Part shown: positions 33,226 to 44,462 of the stretch, piece by piece
Layout of the letters: each line of letters begins with the position of its first letter
Position numbering within the stretch: position 1 is the stretch's first letter
DNA from: Albugo candida
Lineage: Eukaryota > Oomycota > Peronosporomycetes > Albuginales > Albuginaceae
Length of the DNA stretch: 64,000 nucleotides
Assembly: GCA_905220665.1 (NCBI GenBank)
Contig: CAJNAR010000156.1
Location: 124,001-188,000, forward strand
Reading direction: 5' to 3'
Notes under the pieces: generated by a model
What the model saw: the letters and a program-made list of their open reading frames with translations, nothing else
Database searches by the model: none
Told to the model about the DNA's origin: nothing
Translations under genes and position numbers: made by a program

Positions 33226-33339
33226 CCACTGGCGTTTTCTAAAGATACTTTTTCAGTAGCTCGAAAATAGTAGATTCTAGCATATTGACTCAACATTAAA
33301 GTGAATACTCATACCACGGAATCTATTTCCCTGCAAGGA

Positions 33340-34700
33340 GAGATTCATCAGCTCAAGACATGCCGTTTACGAAAAAAAACTACATCCACACTGTGGTTGC
33401 TAGAAGGAATCACCAAGGGATCATCCGCATACGTTTCGACAGGTGTAGCTGTATCCAAATTGTATTTTTCATGAACATGTATTTGAGATGCATTGCTCAT
33501 ATCAAATGTTATCAACCATGTATCTACCCGCCATTCTTTATTCCATTCAAAGTTCTCCTTTAACAATGTGACATATCTTTGGCGATATTCATACCATCTT
33601 CAGACATCTCCTCCGATGTGAAATTTATTCCATCAGGAATATAGAGTTGTGTGTTCATTTCATCTGCCTTAGATGCGTGTACGTACGAACTCGGCACTTC
33701 AAAATACCTGGGTGGTATAGGACGAATCCTTGTATTAGAAATAAGGGCTTTTGCGCTTGTCGCGTCTAACACCGAATCAATGGTCAACAGCAGAGTTTAT
33801 GCCAAAGACCTGCACATTTACACAAGAAACAAGTCTATCTTTGTACACTTAAATTTCTCCATCACTCGTCCACATTTTCCTATTAACCCAGTTCTAATGC
33901 CACTGGGCCACAGCAGATTCGGCTTTAAGTACCCTCCACGTGTAATTCTCGTAAAAGAACGGTATCTACTTATGGTGGTCTCGCTACTACAACAGCTCTT
34001 ATTCGAGACTCCAAATCGCTTCTCTGTAAAGTTTAGATATCAAAGGTGCTCAAATTCAGATTGAGATAATTTCAAGACGCTAGCACTCACAGCATTCACA
34101 GCATCCTCAGTTGATCACGAGAAATAAATCGGAACGGACGTAGTAACCGCATTATTAGGCGTAGTAGGATCCAATAAGATTAAAGTATCCATGTCCGCCT
34201 CCGATTTCCGAATAGACTATTGTGTAATGCGCTTGGAATGTTTCGTTTGAGTCCCAACCCCACGTCGTATTATTTCAAAAGATCTATACGAAATTTCTCC
34301 ACCGCAACGTGACTAGTTTACCGTGTGTACGCGCAAGTTCTTCCGACTCATATTCTGCCGCATCCTGTTAGACATTTTCCATTTGCGTGTTTGCCTCGTT
34401 GGTAAGCATTGTAACTCGAAAACATGTCGTCTTGTAACAGCATCACGATCACGAATAGCTCAACCACGAATGACTTCAGTTTTATAACCTTCCCAGAAAT
34501 CACTCTTTCGAGCTCCAATTTAAGGAGTCCTTTTACGATCCCGGTACTGTTCACATGGAGATTCGCATACGAAAATATCCAGGAGACATGGGGATGTTCA
34601 GTCGAAATCGAGATCGGAAATAATTTGGCACATGCTGACATTCGATTAAAAAATATGAGTGTCGAATATCACACTGCATAGCCTCAAAACGAAAGAATTA
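33340..34700 (-). pseudogene. Unidentified coding-like tract, possibly a decayed intron-bearing gene
   Basis: Several minus-strand frames look protein-like and follow one another: LTNEANTQMENV and YESEELARTHGKLVTLRW (about 34,400-34,310), STEDAVNAVSASVLKLSQSE (about 34,115-34,055), ITRGGYLKPNLLWPSG (about 33,950-33,900), NTRIRPIPPRYFEVPSSYVH and NTQLYIPDGINFTSEEMSED (33,740-33,600), WNKEWRVDTWLITFDMSNAS and LVIPSSNHSVDVVFFRKR (33,550-33,370). Stops and frame changes separate them; some could be short introns, as in the HAD gene at the right end. Overlapping plus-strand frames (33,651-34,064; 34,424-34,681) are also open, so strand is not certain. Product unknown. Confidence 0.3.
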
Positions 34701-35129
34701 GATCAAACGAAAAACTCATACGGCGAACTGTATCCGATCACCGCTTAGTGCATGCGTTCAGCCATTCCATTTCTAGCCTGGTTTTCAGCCTCTGTAATTT
34801 GGCGAGCAGCTCCATGTCTCGACAAGAGAACCACTCTTTTTTTGTATTCTCTACCACATTATGTATGGGGCACATGCACACGCCAATTGCACAATTGCAA
34901 AATGAGGCAAAATACGCTCAACCATTTCCTTTCTCTTGGCAAGAAAGACACGATAATGATTGGTCTTGCGGTCAAGAAAGTTGACCAGGTACCTGTGGCT
35001 GCCTCTACGATCTATCGGCGTAATTGAGCACCGAGGTCGCTACTACCCCCCCTTTCTTCCATACGGATCTGTAGGGTACCGTCCTAGCTCAGTTAAAGGT
35101 GTGTATATTACTAGAATTAGAATAACTGA
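34701..35129. other. No gene recognised
   Basis: Only short frames. CCTAGCTCAGTTAAAG near 35,082-35,097 resembles a pol III A box, but no B box follows. Confidence 0.4.
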
Positions 35130-36430
35130 CTTCTCTGGTTGCCTAGGCTATCTTAAATAACAAATATACACATAAAAACGTTGCGTGAAAATACCTGTGA
35201 GAGATGATAATATGTCTTCCTGTTGATATTCTGTAACTGCAGTAACCTCAGCCACCTTAACACGAGACTGTGTCCAACTTGTAAATGCTGCAAAGTTGTA
35301 AAGTTGTAAAATTTTCAGAAAGTACCGTAAGTCTAGCATTGGTGTGCGCCACACTAAGCTGAACAGTGCCATCCAACTAGGACATGGATCCGAGTTGCAC
35401 TTGCATTTTGACTTGCCTGTGCCGTACCCGTAGTAATGATTTACAGCTTCTGGAAAAGACACCAAATGATACTAGCCTTGCGAGTTGATCCAGCACCTCT
35501 ACAAGCCGAATGCGTTCATCTTGTTCGTAATATTGTCTTCGGTAGTACCGAACTTGCGCACTAAACGTGGTTTAGATCACGGAAAGTGATGAAATTGTCG
35601 GAGTTGCTGATCGCTTATCGCTAATCGAACAAACGACGATTTCGATCGGTCCAGAGAAATTGTTGTGTCACAGTTTGTGATGCAAGCCATAAATCTGACA
35701 TAATTTCTTTGTTTTCTTTCCATGCCGGCCGAAGTGTTGGCACAATTAAACATGAAATATGCGTCCAACGTGTTCGGGAGGAGAAAACCTGATACCAACT
35801 ACGGTGTAACTCCCTCCATAGTTCTGCCTTGTGATTGCAATCTAGAAAAAGACGTTGGTAGGATTCCACTCCCCACACAAAGGCTGCGTGCACAATATAA
35901 TGTCGGGCTAATTATCCATAAAGGCTAGACGAAACTATAAATCTTCGAAAATAGGTAAGACACGTATTCGAAGATGCCGTGATGTAGCCATAAAAGTTCC
36001 AACTCGTTCTGAATCCAGTGCGTCCGATCTCTCCAGTGATGACCAATGTGTCAACATCGGATGACTCTTGGTTGGCTCGGGGGGTTTCTAGATTAGGCGT
36101 ACTAGTTGACGGCGTGGAATAGATGGAAAATAATATTTCCTCTCCTTGCTTTGTACTCCCGCATAAAACGATCTGCCACTTGCGCTTAGTTGGATCCAAG
36201 TGATGAGACCAATCGTCGAGTGTATACGCTGTATGGTGCAACTCCTCTAGAATCACCATTTTTTTGACCGAGTTCAAAGACAATCAGACACCTGGATTGG
36301 AAAATTTTGTCAAATTTTCTTGATAGATTTTGATGTGTTGAACATTTTGTTGCAAGCAGATTGTGCATATCTTTTTTTCATGGTGCTGATACGCCTGAAA
36401 GTTTGACCTTTTCATAAGTTTTCCTCAGAT
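35130..36430 (-). mobile_element. LINE D, 3' fragment (zf-RVT tail), 5'-truncated
   Basis: Minus-strand frame 35,893-35,621 reads GVESYQRLFLDCNHKAELW, HRSWYQVFSSRTRWTHISC, then LWLASQTVTQQFLWTDRNRR. It is the same zf-RVT tail as LINE C (GVESYQHLFFDC; FIWTNRNRRLFD), at moderate identity. Upstream (36,283-35,912), SLNSVKKMVILEE, WQIVLCGSTKQGEEI and RTGFRTSWNFYGYITASS look like the region that precedes the finger. The 35,460-35,130 part would be 3' UTR. No RT core, so it is a typical 5'-truncated LINE insertion. Confidence 0.6.
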
Positions 36431-36649
36431 CGGCAGGATTTGAAACTCCCCGTGTGAAAGTTTGTACGCTGTGCAACCTTTTTTCCCGTGCCTGGAATGA
36501 AAGGAAATACGGTGGGCAAGGTATTCAAACAAAAGAGGAATGTCTATGTATAGTTTTCGGCCTGAGATGAGAGGAAATAGGGCATGGGAGGCATAGAAAA
36601 AACGAGAAATGGCGATTTATATATGGCGGAGTCATAAGGAAATAAAAAA

Positions 36650-38901
36650 AAATGCACAAACTCCTGGCAACACATCAATATGCCTGCAGAAATCAATCGT
36701 TGGCGCGTAGACGTCGATGCGATTTCATCTTGCATCTGTCCCGCTCAGCCTTCTCCGCCACAACGCCATCCTTGCCTTTTCTATACATTTCGATGTATCG
36801 ACAGGATGTTTCAGCGTGCTTCCGAATCTCCTTTATTCTCACTTTATCGAGGATACCAGGGAGCCTCTCCCAAAGCGAGGTGACATTTTAAATACATTGG
36901 TTCGGCGATGCTTTCTTTGTGGCTCCTCAGTACCTCTCGATGAAGTTGCACTCACAGCAAAATTTGGGATAACATTTTATAATGTGTCCGGTCTGCTTCA
37001 CCTCCATCTCCAGAGTGACTCCTGTTACGCAAAATCAGGCTGGGCCATCAAGGCATGCCTCCAGAAGCAGTCATTTGAAGGAGGCAATGCCATGGAATGG
37101 CAATCCAGATTCCAATTTGTGTTGGGAGGAGGCCCTATCCCTCTTTCCTTCAGCACCTGTGAAGGACCAGCGTCAGTAGTGAGATCGCAACGGTGAGATC
37201 TTCAAATTGCGCAGAATAAAGCTTATCATCTCGATGCCATTAAAATGAATTTCTCCATTGTGGGTAAACCACATGGATGCCACATGCTTTGATAATCGAT
37301 GATGTATTATCCATCTTTGTACCGGTATTTTTTCTCCTTCTTGGGCTTGAGAGTCATCCTGCCATCCACCAGAGCGTTGATATCAAATGCCTGATGATCG
37401 GAGGATTGGTCGAAAGTAATCAGTCCTGGGAAAGAAAAAATCAATCTTCAGTTCCAACTAGAAATGTGAAACAAGAAATTTCAAAACTCACAATACATCC
37501 TGGGCGAAAAATGCTGGAAATGGGAATGGCCTTTTCAGTGTGTTCCTCCCCATGTCTTCACTTTTCCACATATCATCTCCATTCTTGCGTGCCTTGATGT
37601 TCTCTCTGGCTGATGGTGAAGTGAGCCCATTCTTCCTCACTTGCTGATCAGTAACTTTCATGCAAGGGCAAAGAAAGTCACTGATGATGATTGACCCTCA
37701 TGGTCCTTTCTTGCTAATCCAACTATTGCCTTCTTCTACCCAGAACTACTCTCTTCCATCGTTGCTGCAGAGGGTAAACTCATCATGCGTCACATGCACA
37801 TGCTTGTTGTCCCATACTTCCGCCTTGTCCTCCACCAACACTTCCATCTCCTCTCCAGTCCACTCATCCATCTTCTTTTTGTACTCAATCATCCTCTTTG
37901 ACCAATTTTCTCTATATTTCACCACATCCTCCCTTTCATGACCGTCCATATACAGCTGTTTTCCCTTTTTTTGAATCCCCAGATCTTAAGGTACTTGACC
38001 AATGTCAAGTACCTGATCTTCTACTCCTTCTCTTCCAGGACCTTTGCGAAAATGCTGTTTTGAAGGACCATCTAAAGCTCTTTGGACGATCTTTCATTGA
38101 GCTTCCTCCCACTCATCCATGATAGGCACTCCCTATTAATATCAAGATCTGTCAGGATCTCTTTCTTTTTTGAATGTCAGCCTTGCTGATGTGTTGGAAG
38201 TGCTTTGCTGACCAAGTACCGATCTGCCCAAAGTCCAACGTTCCTGCAGGCCCATTCTGACGTCTTGTGCAGTTTTTCGTTGGCTGCAGTAGCTGACGCT
38301 TCCTTCTTTCTCATACCCAGGTAAAGCCGTCCTTCCTGATACTGGAGGATGGCCATGAGTCTTAAAACAAGATAATGTGGGAGTTTCCCAAGCTACTTTT
38401 TTGGTTATGTATGCCTTTCCGCCCTTCCTTCAAACCGTTAATGGCCTCTTCTCCCCTAGCTTCTTCTTCTCCCTCTTCTCCCTTCTGCTCACTACTCCCA
38501 TCTTATGATGCAATAGCAACTCCTTTCTGCTGGTTGCTGATGACCGCTGACCTGCTGGTTTGAAGGAGATGTCCAGCCTCTGCAGGTTATTCTCCTAGAA
38601 ATACTTCTCCCTCCTCCACTTGGTAGTTCTTGAGTTCTCTGCCAAGAGTTAGATGGTAAAAAATGTTTTCTACAAAAGAAGCCAGCTCACTTTTATGGGT
38701 AAAAGATCTCTTCTTCTTGCCCTTCTTTTCCTTCTCCATCTGAGCCTCGAAAGCAGCAATTCTCTTTTGTAGCTGAGCTGTGTTTGTTTTCAGCCAGTCT
38801 TCTTCCACTTCACCTTCCACTTCCCCTTCCTTCCTCTTCCTCCTTTCCACTCCAGTCTGACATGAGGTTCTGACAGTCGATATCCTCTGCTGCCTCCACA
38901 T
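36650..38901 (-). pseudogene. IS630/Tc1-like DDE transposase, copy 2
   Basis: Better preserved sister of the 5.97-7.39 kb copy, on the opposite strand. N-terminal charged region: EEDWLKTNTAQLQKRIAAFE (near 38,815). Domain entry: YMDGHEREDVVKYRENWSKR (about 37,952-37,890). First Asp: VTHDEFTLCSNDGRE with GPGSSIMVSDFL (about 37,790-37,690). Second Asp: LITFDQSSDHQAF and INALVDGRMTLKPK (about 37,425-37,340). Glu: CYPKFCCECNFIERYWGATK (about 36,975-36,915), then EIRKHAETSCRYIEMYRKG. The catalytic triad is therefore readable. Stops and frame changes occur at 38,586, around 38,100-37,960, and at 37,500-37,400 and 37,270. No terminal repeats found. Confidence 0.75.
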
Positions 38902-39034
38902 TTTCCTGCTGTTGCTTTTATGCCTGAAGCTGCCTCTCCTTGTTGTTGGCTTGGTGCAATATGGCTAATAGGGCCAGCCTTTTTTTTTCAGATGAGCCAT
39001 TATAGAAAAAAAGTAGGTTTTTTTTTGATTTTTT

Positions 39035-41885
39035 GGGAACCGTTAAAATGCCCTCAGTGCGTTTGTTAAAATGCCCTCAGTTTGCTATGATTGGCTAATT
39101 TCAATCCTGCATAGTGCTAACTTACGCCCAAGTAAGGGAGAATATGATAATATGATAGCACTGCCCGCTACTTATCGATGTCAACTATTTTGCGCTCAAT
39201 TCGGAATCATTCAGTTTGGTTCGCGTTCGCCTTTGTTCGTTTGTGATCATTCTTGTTAGACTATTTCATAGTTCACGGTTCGTTCATGACACAAAAATAT
39301 ACTATTCTGTAAACTGAGTCGTAATATTTCACTGTTTGCGAGTCATTCATGACAGAAGAACCTTTTGTCTTATTCTTTGAAATGATCCTGTGGGTCCTGT
39401 TGTTGCACAGTCACATTTTCGTAGGTTGTGTCCTAACCTTCTGCAACGGCAACATCTTCTTTGCATGGGCGCATCCAAGGCTGATGCAACGAGCTCAAAT
39501 TCCGACGAGTTTCTTTTCGTCGATGATGCATATAGTTGATTCCTTTGGGTCGATCTATATGGCCTACACGCACTTGCACAGGCACTGGTTCAAGCACTTG
39601 AAGCAGCTGGTGCGCCCATATATGATGTCCTGCAAACAGCGGTTCTTGTGCGAAGAAAACTCAGTTGTACACGATTCCGCCAGTTCGAGTAGAATTGCTG
39701 CATGATTAAGCGGGCTCGAATATTTCAGTCCATGCGTTTATTGCATCCCCTTGCCGTGTTTGATTAACTGCCACAACGCATGCGCGCTGGTTGATCGAGC
39801 CACCAATGCTGATGGAAATCGGCCATCCCTAGTTATTGAATAATTGACTTGTAAGCTTGGCTCAATCTCATTGTGACATCCGTCCAAATTTCCTTACCTA
39901 TCCTCGCAAGAAAAATCATGCGCACAAGGGCATCCCATTGTTGTCCTGCAGAGGTCTTGGCAGTCCCTTCCCGCATCCCTTGCCATATGTTTCATGTGTG
40001 CCCCCGTAGAGCTGCCACCGAGACCTTACCTACAACAGATACAAATATGGGCCCCCAAGCTGCATATCGCCTATAGTATGCTCTCTAGCATGTTTTATCT
40101 GGCGTATCCTGACAAGCTGCCCATCACATGCCAGCTTGATGGCAGTATCCAATGTCAAGAGATCACCTGAATAGAGATAGAGCTCAATTAAACACATGGA
40201 AGGCAGAGCTTGTGCTAGCAAAGACTGTGCTAGAAGTGTATATTTTCTTACCTGTCGACACGCCAATCAATTTCTTCAAAGCCACATGGGCACTCTCCAC
40301 GCGATGTTGTTGTTCGCCCATAATGGAGGACACCGTGCATTCAAGCATTGACAAACTCTTTCTAGCATATCGTAAAGGATAATCAGTTGTTTCTTGGTTC
40401 AGGTATGAAAAAACATGGGTAAGCTGTTACCTTGTAGATAAGCCATATCCTTGTCAGATATTGCATGGTTTGGCGAGGCAAATAAACACGCATTTCCTCG
40501 AGGACTCCTTCGTATGATACTTCAGTGACAGCATTCACGAACCTTCTCCAGTCTTGAAGAAAACGCTCAAAATACTCCTGTGAAAAAATGCTGTCCGTTG
40601 TTTGTCAAAGATGTTTTTGCTGATATGCGAACGACATAACAAAGCGTTTGCCGTCGGAAATGTTGTCGACAGTGCGTTCATGAGTGCAAGTTCTCGATCT
40701 GTCACGAAGGCGAGTTGGTGGTCGATCCCGCAGTCATTGAATAAGTTCTTCATCTTGTCCATTGCCCAGCCATAGTCTACCGTTATTTCCTTTTTCGTAA
40801 AACAATAACACAAGGTGCATGTGAGATTTTTTGAGACTTTCCAACCACTTGCACTAAAGGTAGACCGTAACGATTTGTTTCATAAGTTGCATCAAGAAAC
40901 CATACAAGTTCTTTGCTGAGCTTGGTACAAATACTGCAAGCTGACGGTACACAATGAACAGACGGTACAACTGTAGTCTTCCTGGCGTTTGTTGATTATA
41001 ATACACTGCATCCGAGCTCATAAGGTTTTCCGGTAGTGTTTGAAGTGGTGAATGGCCAGCCAGAATCTCGTCTCTGTGCAAGCGACGCATATTGTAGACA
41101 TCTTGGGCAGTCGCATGCAAGTCGGTGTTTTGCTGTCTTAAAAAGGTCAGTATGCGACCAGGTTGACACCTGCTCGTCCTAAGGCTTCAAAAATAGCCTT
41201 GTCTCCCGGCCTTAGATTTCTCCCATTCGGGTGAGCTGATGTGTGTTGAAAGGCCTCATGGTTATGATTTGAACGAACAACAGTAACCTGCCGAACAGCT
41301 TGTTCGGTTCTAAATTTGCCAATCATAACTCGGAATGGACAACACCTACTCTACGGCTGAAGGAGAAGCGTATACAGGAGCGACTGTCGTCTCTTACCGC
41401 AGCCCCAGCTTGCGAGCATTCGAGGTATTGACCCTTCCCGTCTCCACTCTTCCGGTTTCCAACCTTACGTGTACGCAGTATGCGCGACGTGTAGCATGCG
41501 CATTAATTGCCATTTTATTCTCAGGCTTCTGTACACCATTTCTTGAGGAGGCGCGAGAGAGTTTATTGTTGTGCTGACGAAGCTGATAATGGTGAAAATG
41601 GTATACGAAGAGATAGAACTAAGCCAATTTGTGATGTATAGAATAATGGTATACGAAGAGATAGAACTAAGCCAATTTGAAGATGTATAGAATAATGGTC
41701 TCTTTTGCAGTCGGTATGGGTGAATTATCAGGCTCGAAAACTAGCCAATCATGTAGAATCATATCAAACAGAGGAATTGTAGCACACGCACTGAAGGAAT
41801 TATAACGGTTCCCGAATACAATTAGCCAATGATAGCAAACTGAGGGGATTTTACCAAACGCACTAAGGGGATTTTAACGGTTCCC
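39035..41885. mobile_element. MULE-3, Mutator-like element with doubled right TIR
   Basis: Left end GGGAACCGTTAAAATGCCC with TCAGTGCGTTTG and CTCAGTTTGCTATGATTGGC; the right end mirrors it (GCCAATGATAGCAAACTGAG ... CGGTTCCC at 41,824-41,885). Directly inside the right TIR is a second, diverged copy (about 41,740-41,813, ending in AACGGTTCCC). Flanks are T-rich on both sides, so no target duplication can be proved. The transposase lies on the minus strand. The next element (MULE-4) starts about 50 bp to the right. Confidence 0.85.
39720..41335 (-). pseudogene. MULE-3 transposase, contains a likely intron
   Basis: FAR1-like end VVRSNHNHEAFQHT (about 41,285-41,240). DDE core: VWFLDATYETNRYGLPLVQ (about 40,905-40,845, first Asp), HQLAFVTDRELALMNALS with TANALLCRSHISKNIF (40,715-40,605, second Asp), QQHRVESAHVALKKL (about 40,315-40,270, Glu). 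At 40,251-40,167 an 85-nt gap with GTAAG donor and TATTCAG acceptor separates GVST from GDLLTLDTAIKL in phase, so it is probably a spliced intron. A second GTAACA...CCAAG candidate lies near 40,430-40,390 but does not restore phase. C-terminal frames down to 39,720 are broken, and the SWIM finger is not readable. Confidence 0.75.
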
Positions 41886-41929
41886 TTTTTTTCAATGGTT
41901 TAATTTGATAATGCGCGTAGAACCTTACC

Positions 41930-44000
41930 AAGTTTAATCAAATTTACGTTCTTAGAGATGTGACTACTGCCACAGACGTTCTGACTAACGCCACAGACAA
42001 ACATCTCTGATTGGTTAATTTGTGTAAACTAATATAAATTGATCGATACATTACTGCGTCTACGTAAGATAGATACATAGTACCATACACGTTTCCACGT
42101 TTTCGCACTTCCTCGCTTCCCTCCCTACCACGCAGCAGCATACAACGAGTTGCGCAATAATAACGGCTTTCAAGAAAACAATGGATTCCAATTACACGAA
42201 AGAATATGATGTCATTGTTCATGATAAATTGCTGCAGCTACCAACTGGACTTATTGGAGTTGAATATAGTTCTCGCAAAGCGATGGAAAAGGTATTAAAT
42301 GAATTCGCTGCCACCAAAGGCTATGGGATAGTGATAAAATCATCCTTCAAGCAGCGTATCGGGCACTATACGGTCCATTACAAATGTGACCGAGGAGGGT
42401 CTTACCGCAATTGGCTTGGTCCAACAGAATAGAGTAAGAGAAGAAAGACTTCGACAGTACTCGCCAATTGTTCATTCCGCTTTAAAGCCATACAGGATGA
42501 ACTGAACTGGACTTTCCACATGATTGAAGAGGATCATGATCATATTCCATCCATCTCCACAAGCGCACATTCTGTCCACCTCAGACTCGAAATTGGATTG
42601 TATGATGCTGGGGTCCCAACGAGAAACATTCAAACATGTTTGCGGAATAATCGTGGACTTGTTTTGCCTAAACAAACCTGAATAACGTCCCCCAAGCCGC
42701 AATGTTTAGAATTTTGGATGGCCGTACACCGAAGGATGTCGTTGTACGTATGGTCATAATATCCGGTAGGAAAGTGACTCCCGTGATGATACAAACGAAG
42801 TTGAGGAACGAAGGGATTTCCGCCACATATATGAACTGTGCTTACGCACTGACGGAAGTGAAAGTGAGTAATACAGCCTCAGTCCATCCTATATGGCTGC
42901 ACTGAACATTCGAGGCCACGAAGCCAAGCTTGAAATCGTAGATGATGAATTCATACGGTTGAGTATCATTTTCCGGAAAGGGTTTCAAGTATAAAGTCAT
43001 ACAGTGAGCGTGGGATTCTCCTTGCTGCGTGCTTTTGAAATGGAAACAGCGAGATCCAAATTATCGGATTTGTGCTTGTGTCGGTAGAGAATGAAGATAA
43101 TTGGAGCTGGTTTATGAAGTTCCTACTCTCTCACCTCCATCCATCTCCTGCATTCATGATATCGGATAGAGACAAGGGAGTTATGAAAGCTATACTTGTA
43201 TCGGCACTAGACGTCCCACAATTTTCTGCTTCCAGCATTTGATGGAAAATTTCAACAAAAAATACAAGTTCAAGCTGTTGAAGAATTTGGCGTGGATATT
43301 GGCTCGTTCACGGACAACGGTGCAGTACGCGAAGGCGAATATCGACAATTTGGAAAGCAGTGCGCTGGTGTGGCTTCAAGAGGTTGCTCGTTTAAATTGG
43401 TAAACAGCTTACTCACCATGTCTAACATACAACACTTTGAAATCAAACAACGTGGAGGCGATGAACAGCATATTGAAGGGAAGTCCTAGTCTTCCTATCA
43501 TCGACTGCTTGATGGGAGCCGAGCGTTACGTAACGTACAAGTGGGCTGAAAATATCAGCAAAGTGAAATGCTGGGGAGTACTAACTCCATATGCATCACG
43601 AAAGGTATACAAAACAATGGCCTCTGCGAGGTGGGGTAAGATTGATGAATGATCGACCTGTTGCTGCATCGTCACAATCCGCGCGGGGGCAGGGAGTATT
43701 CTGGTGAAATTTGCACTCAATTCCGCGATGAAGCTGTGCGATGCTCGTGTGGGTACTTCGAAGATGTTGGCTCGCCTTGCATTCATGCATTACTAGCATT
43801 GGTTCATTCCAGGAAATTGCCCAACATGCTCACGTATTTTCATGACTCCTGGCCACTTATTCTGAGAAAAAAGGGCGCCCAAAGAATAAGAGGATTGCAT
43901 CGCAACAAGCTACTGAGAAAATGGATAAGCGCCCAGCGAGATTTGGAATGGGCAAACATTCTGTCCATATTCGTAGGACCGGTCTGATAAGGGACGCATA
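41930..44000. mobile_element. MULE-4, Mutator-like element lacking a visible right TIR
   Basis: Transposase pieces (42,181-43,990) are preceded by a terminal-like region. That region has two GCCACAGAC units (41,970-41,978 and 41,990-41,998) and TGATTGG (42,008-42,014), the same CCAAT-type motif found in the other TIRs here. No inverted match was found to the right, where LINE B begins at about 44.3 kb, so the right end is lost or diverged. Confidence 0.65.
42181..43990 (+). pseudogene. MULE-4 transposase with SWIM finger
   Basis: FAR1-like N-terminus: SRKAMEKVLNEFAATKGYGI with HYTVHYKCDRGG (42,271-42,400), CSFRFKAIQDELNWTFHMIE and EDHDHIPS (about 42,470-42,553). DDE core: PAFMISDRDKGVMKAIL (about 43,147-43,200, second Asp) and LKSNNVEAMNSILKG (about 43,432-43,478, Glu). 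SWIM finger: VRCSCGYFEDVGSPCIHALL (43,736-43,796), a full CxCxnCxH. The segment with the first Asp (42,900-43,080) is frame-broken. Stops at 42,430, 42,903 and 43,487, among others. This family is distinct from MULE-A, -3 and -5 by its SWIM and Glu blocks. Confidence 0.8.
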
Positions 44001-44339
44001 GTTGTGTGCTTCGTTATCCTTAAGTCATAGTGCATTATGGATCAAAGGTTTTTTCATCCAAAACTGGGGTTTATTCGTAATAATCCTAGGCATGTGTATA
44101 TCCTTACGTGTGCTATACTGCCTTGGTATATATTTTTTTATTTATTTATCAAATTGGTATATTTTTTTATAATTCCATCAAGTAAACATATTCGAAAAAA
44201 AGCTTTGGCTAATTCACATTCCTTGTTTTTTTAAAGCTTTGGTTAATTCACATTCCTTGGTTTTGCCCGAAATTGAAACAAATAAAATTGTTGCGTTTTG
44301 GGGATTTGCACCATAGTATCTGAGTGAGTTCATTGTAAA
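44001..44339. other. AT-rich spacer with a 24-bp duplication
   Basis: GCTTTGGCTAATTCACATTC (from about 44,203) recurs as GCTTTGGTTAATTCACATTC (from about 44,238) with a T-run between. No coding. Confidence 0.6.
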
Positions 44340-44462
44340 CTCGACTCAGCAACTATACTTCAGCCATATCCGATGTGTTCAGCTCTTCATCGTAGTGACG
44401 AAATCTTCCTTCCGTCGGCCATGTGTCGCTTTCTCAAAAAAAATCTTGAAGACTGGGAATCT

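Noticed and set aside
35050..35110. A tRNA-like A box (CCTAGCTCAGTTAAAG)
   Set aside because: No B box or cloverleaf pairing follows within 100 nt.
38587..38901. Lys/Glu-rich frame as an independent host gene
   Set aside because: It is continuous with the IS630-like transposase of copy 2 downstream on the same strand and fits as its N-terminus.
40390..40432. Second intron in MULE-3 transposase (GTAACA...CCAAG)
   Set aside because: Removing it does not restore the reading phase.
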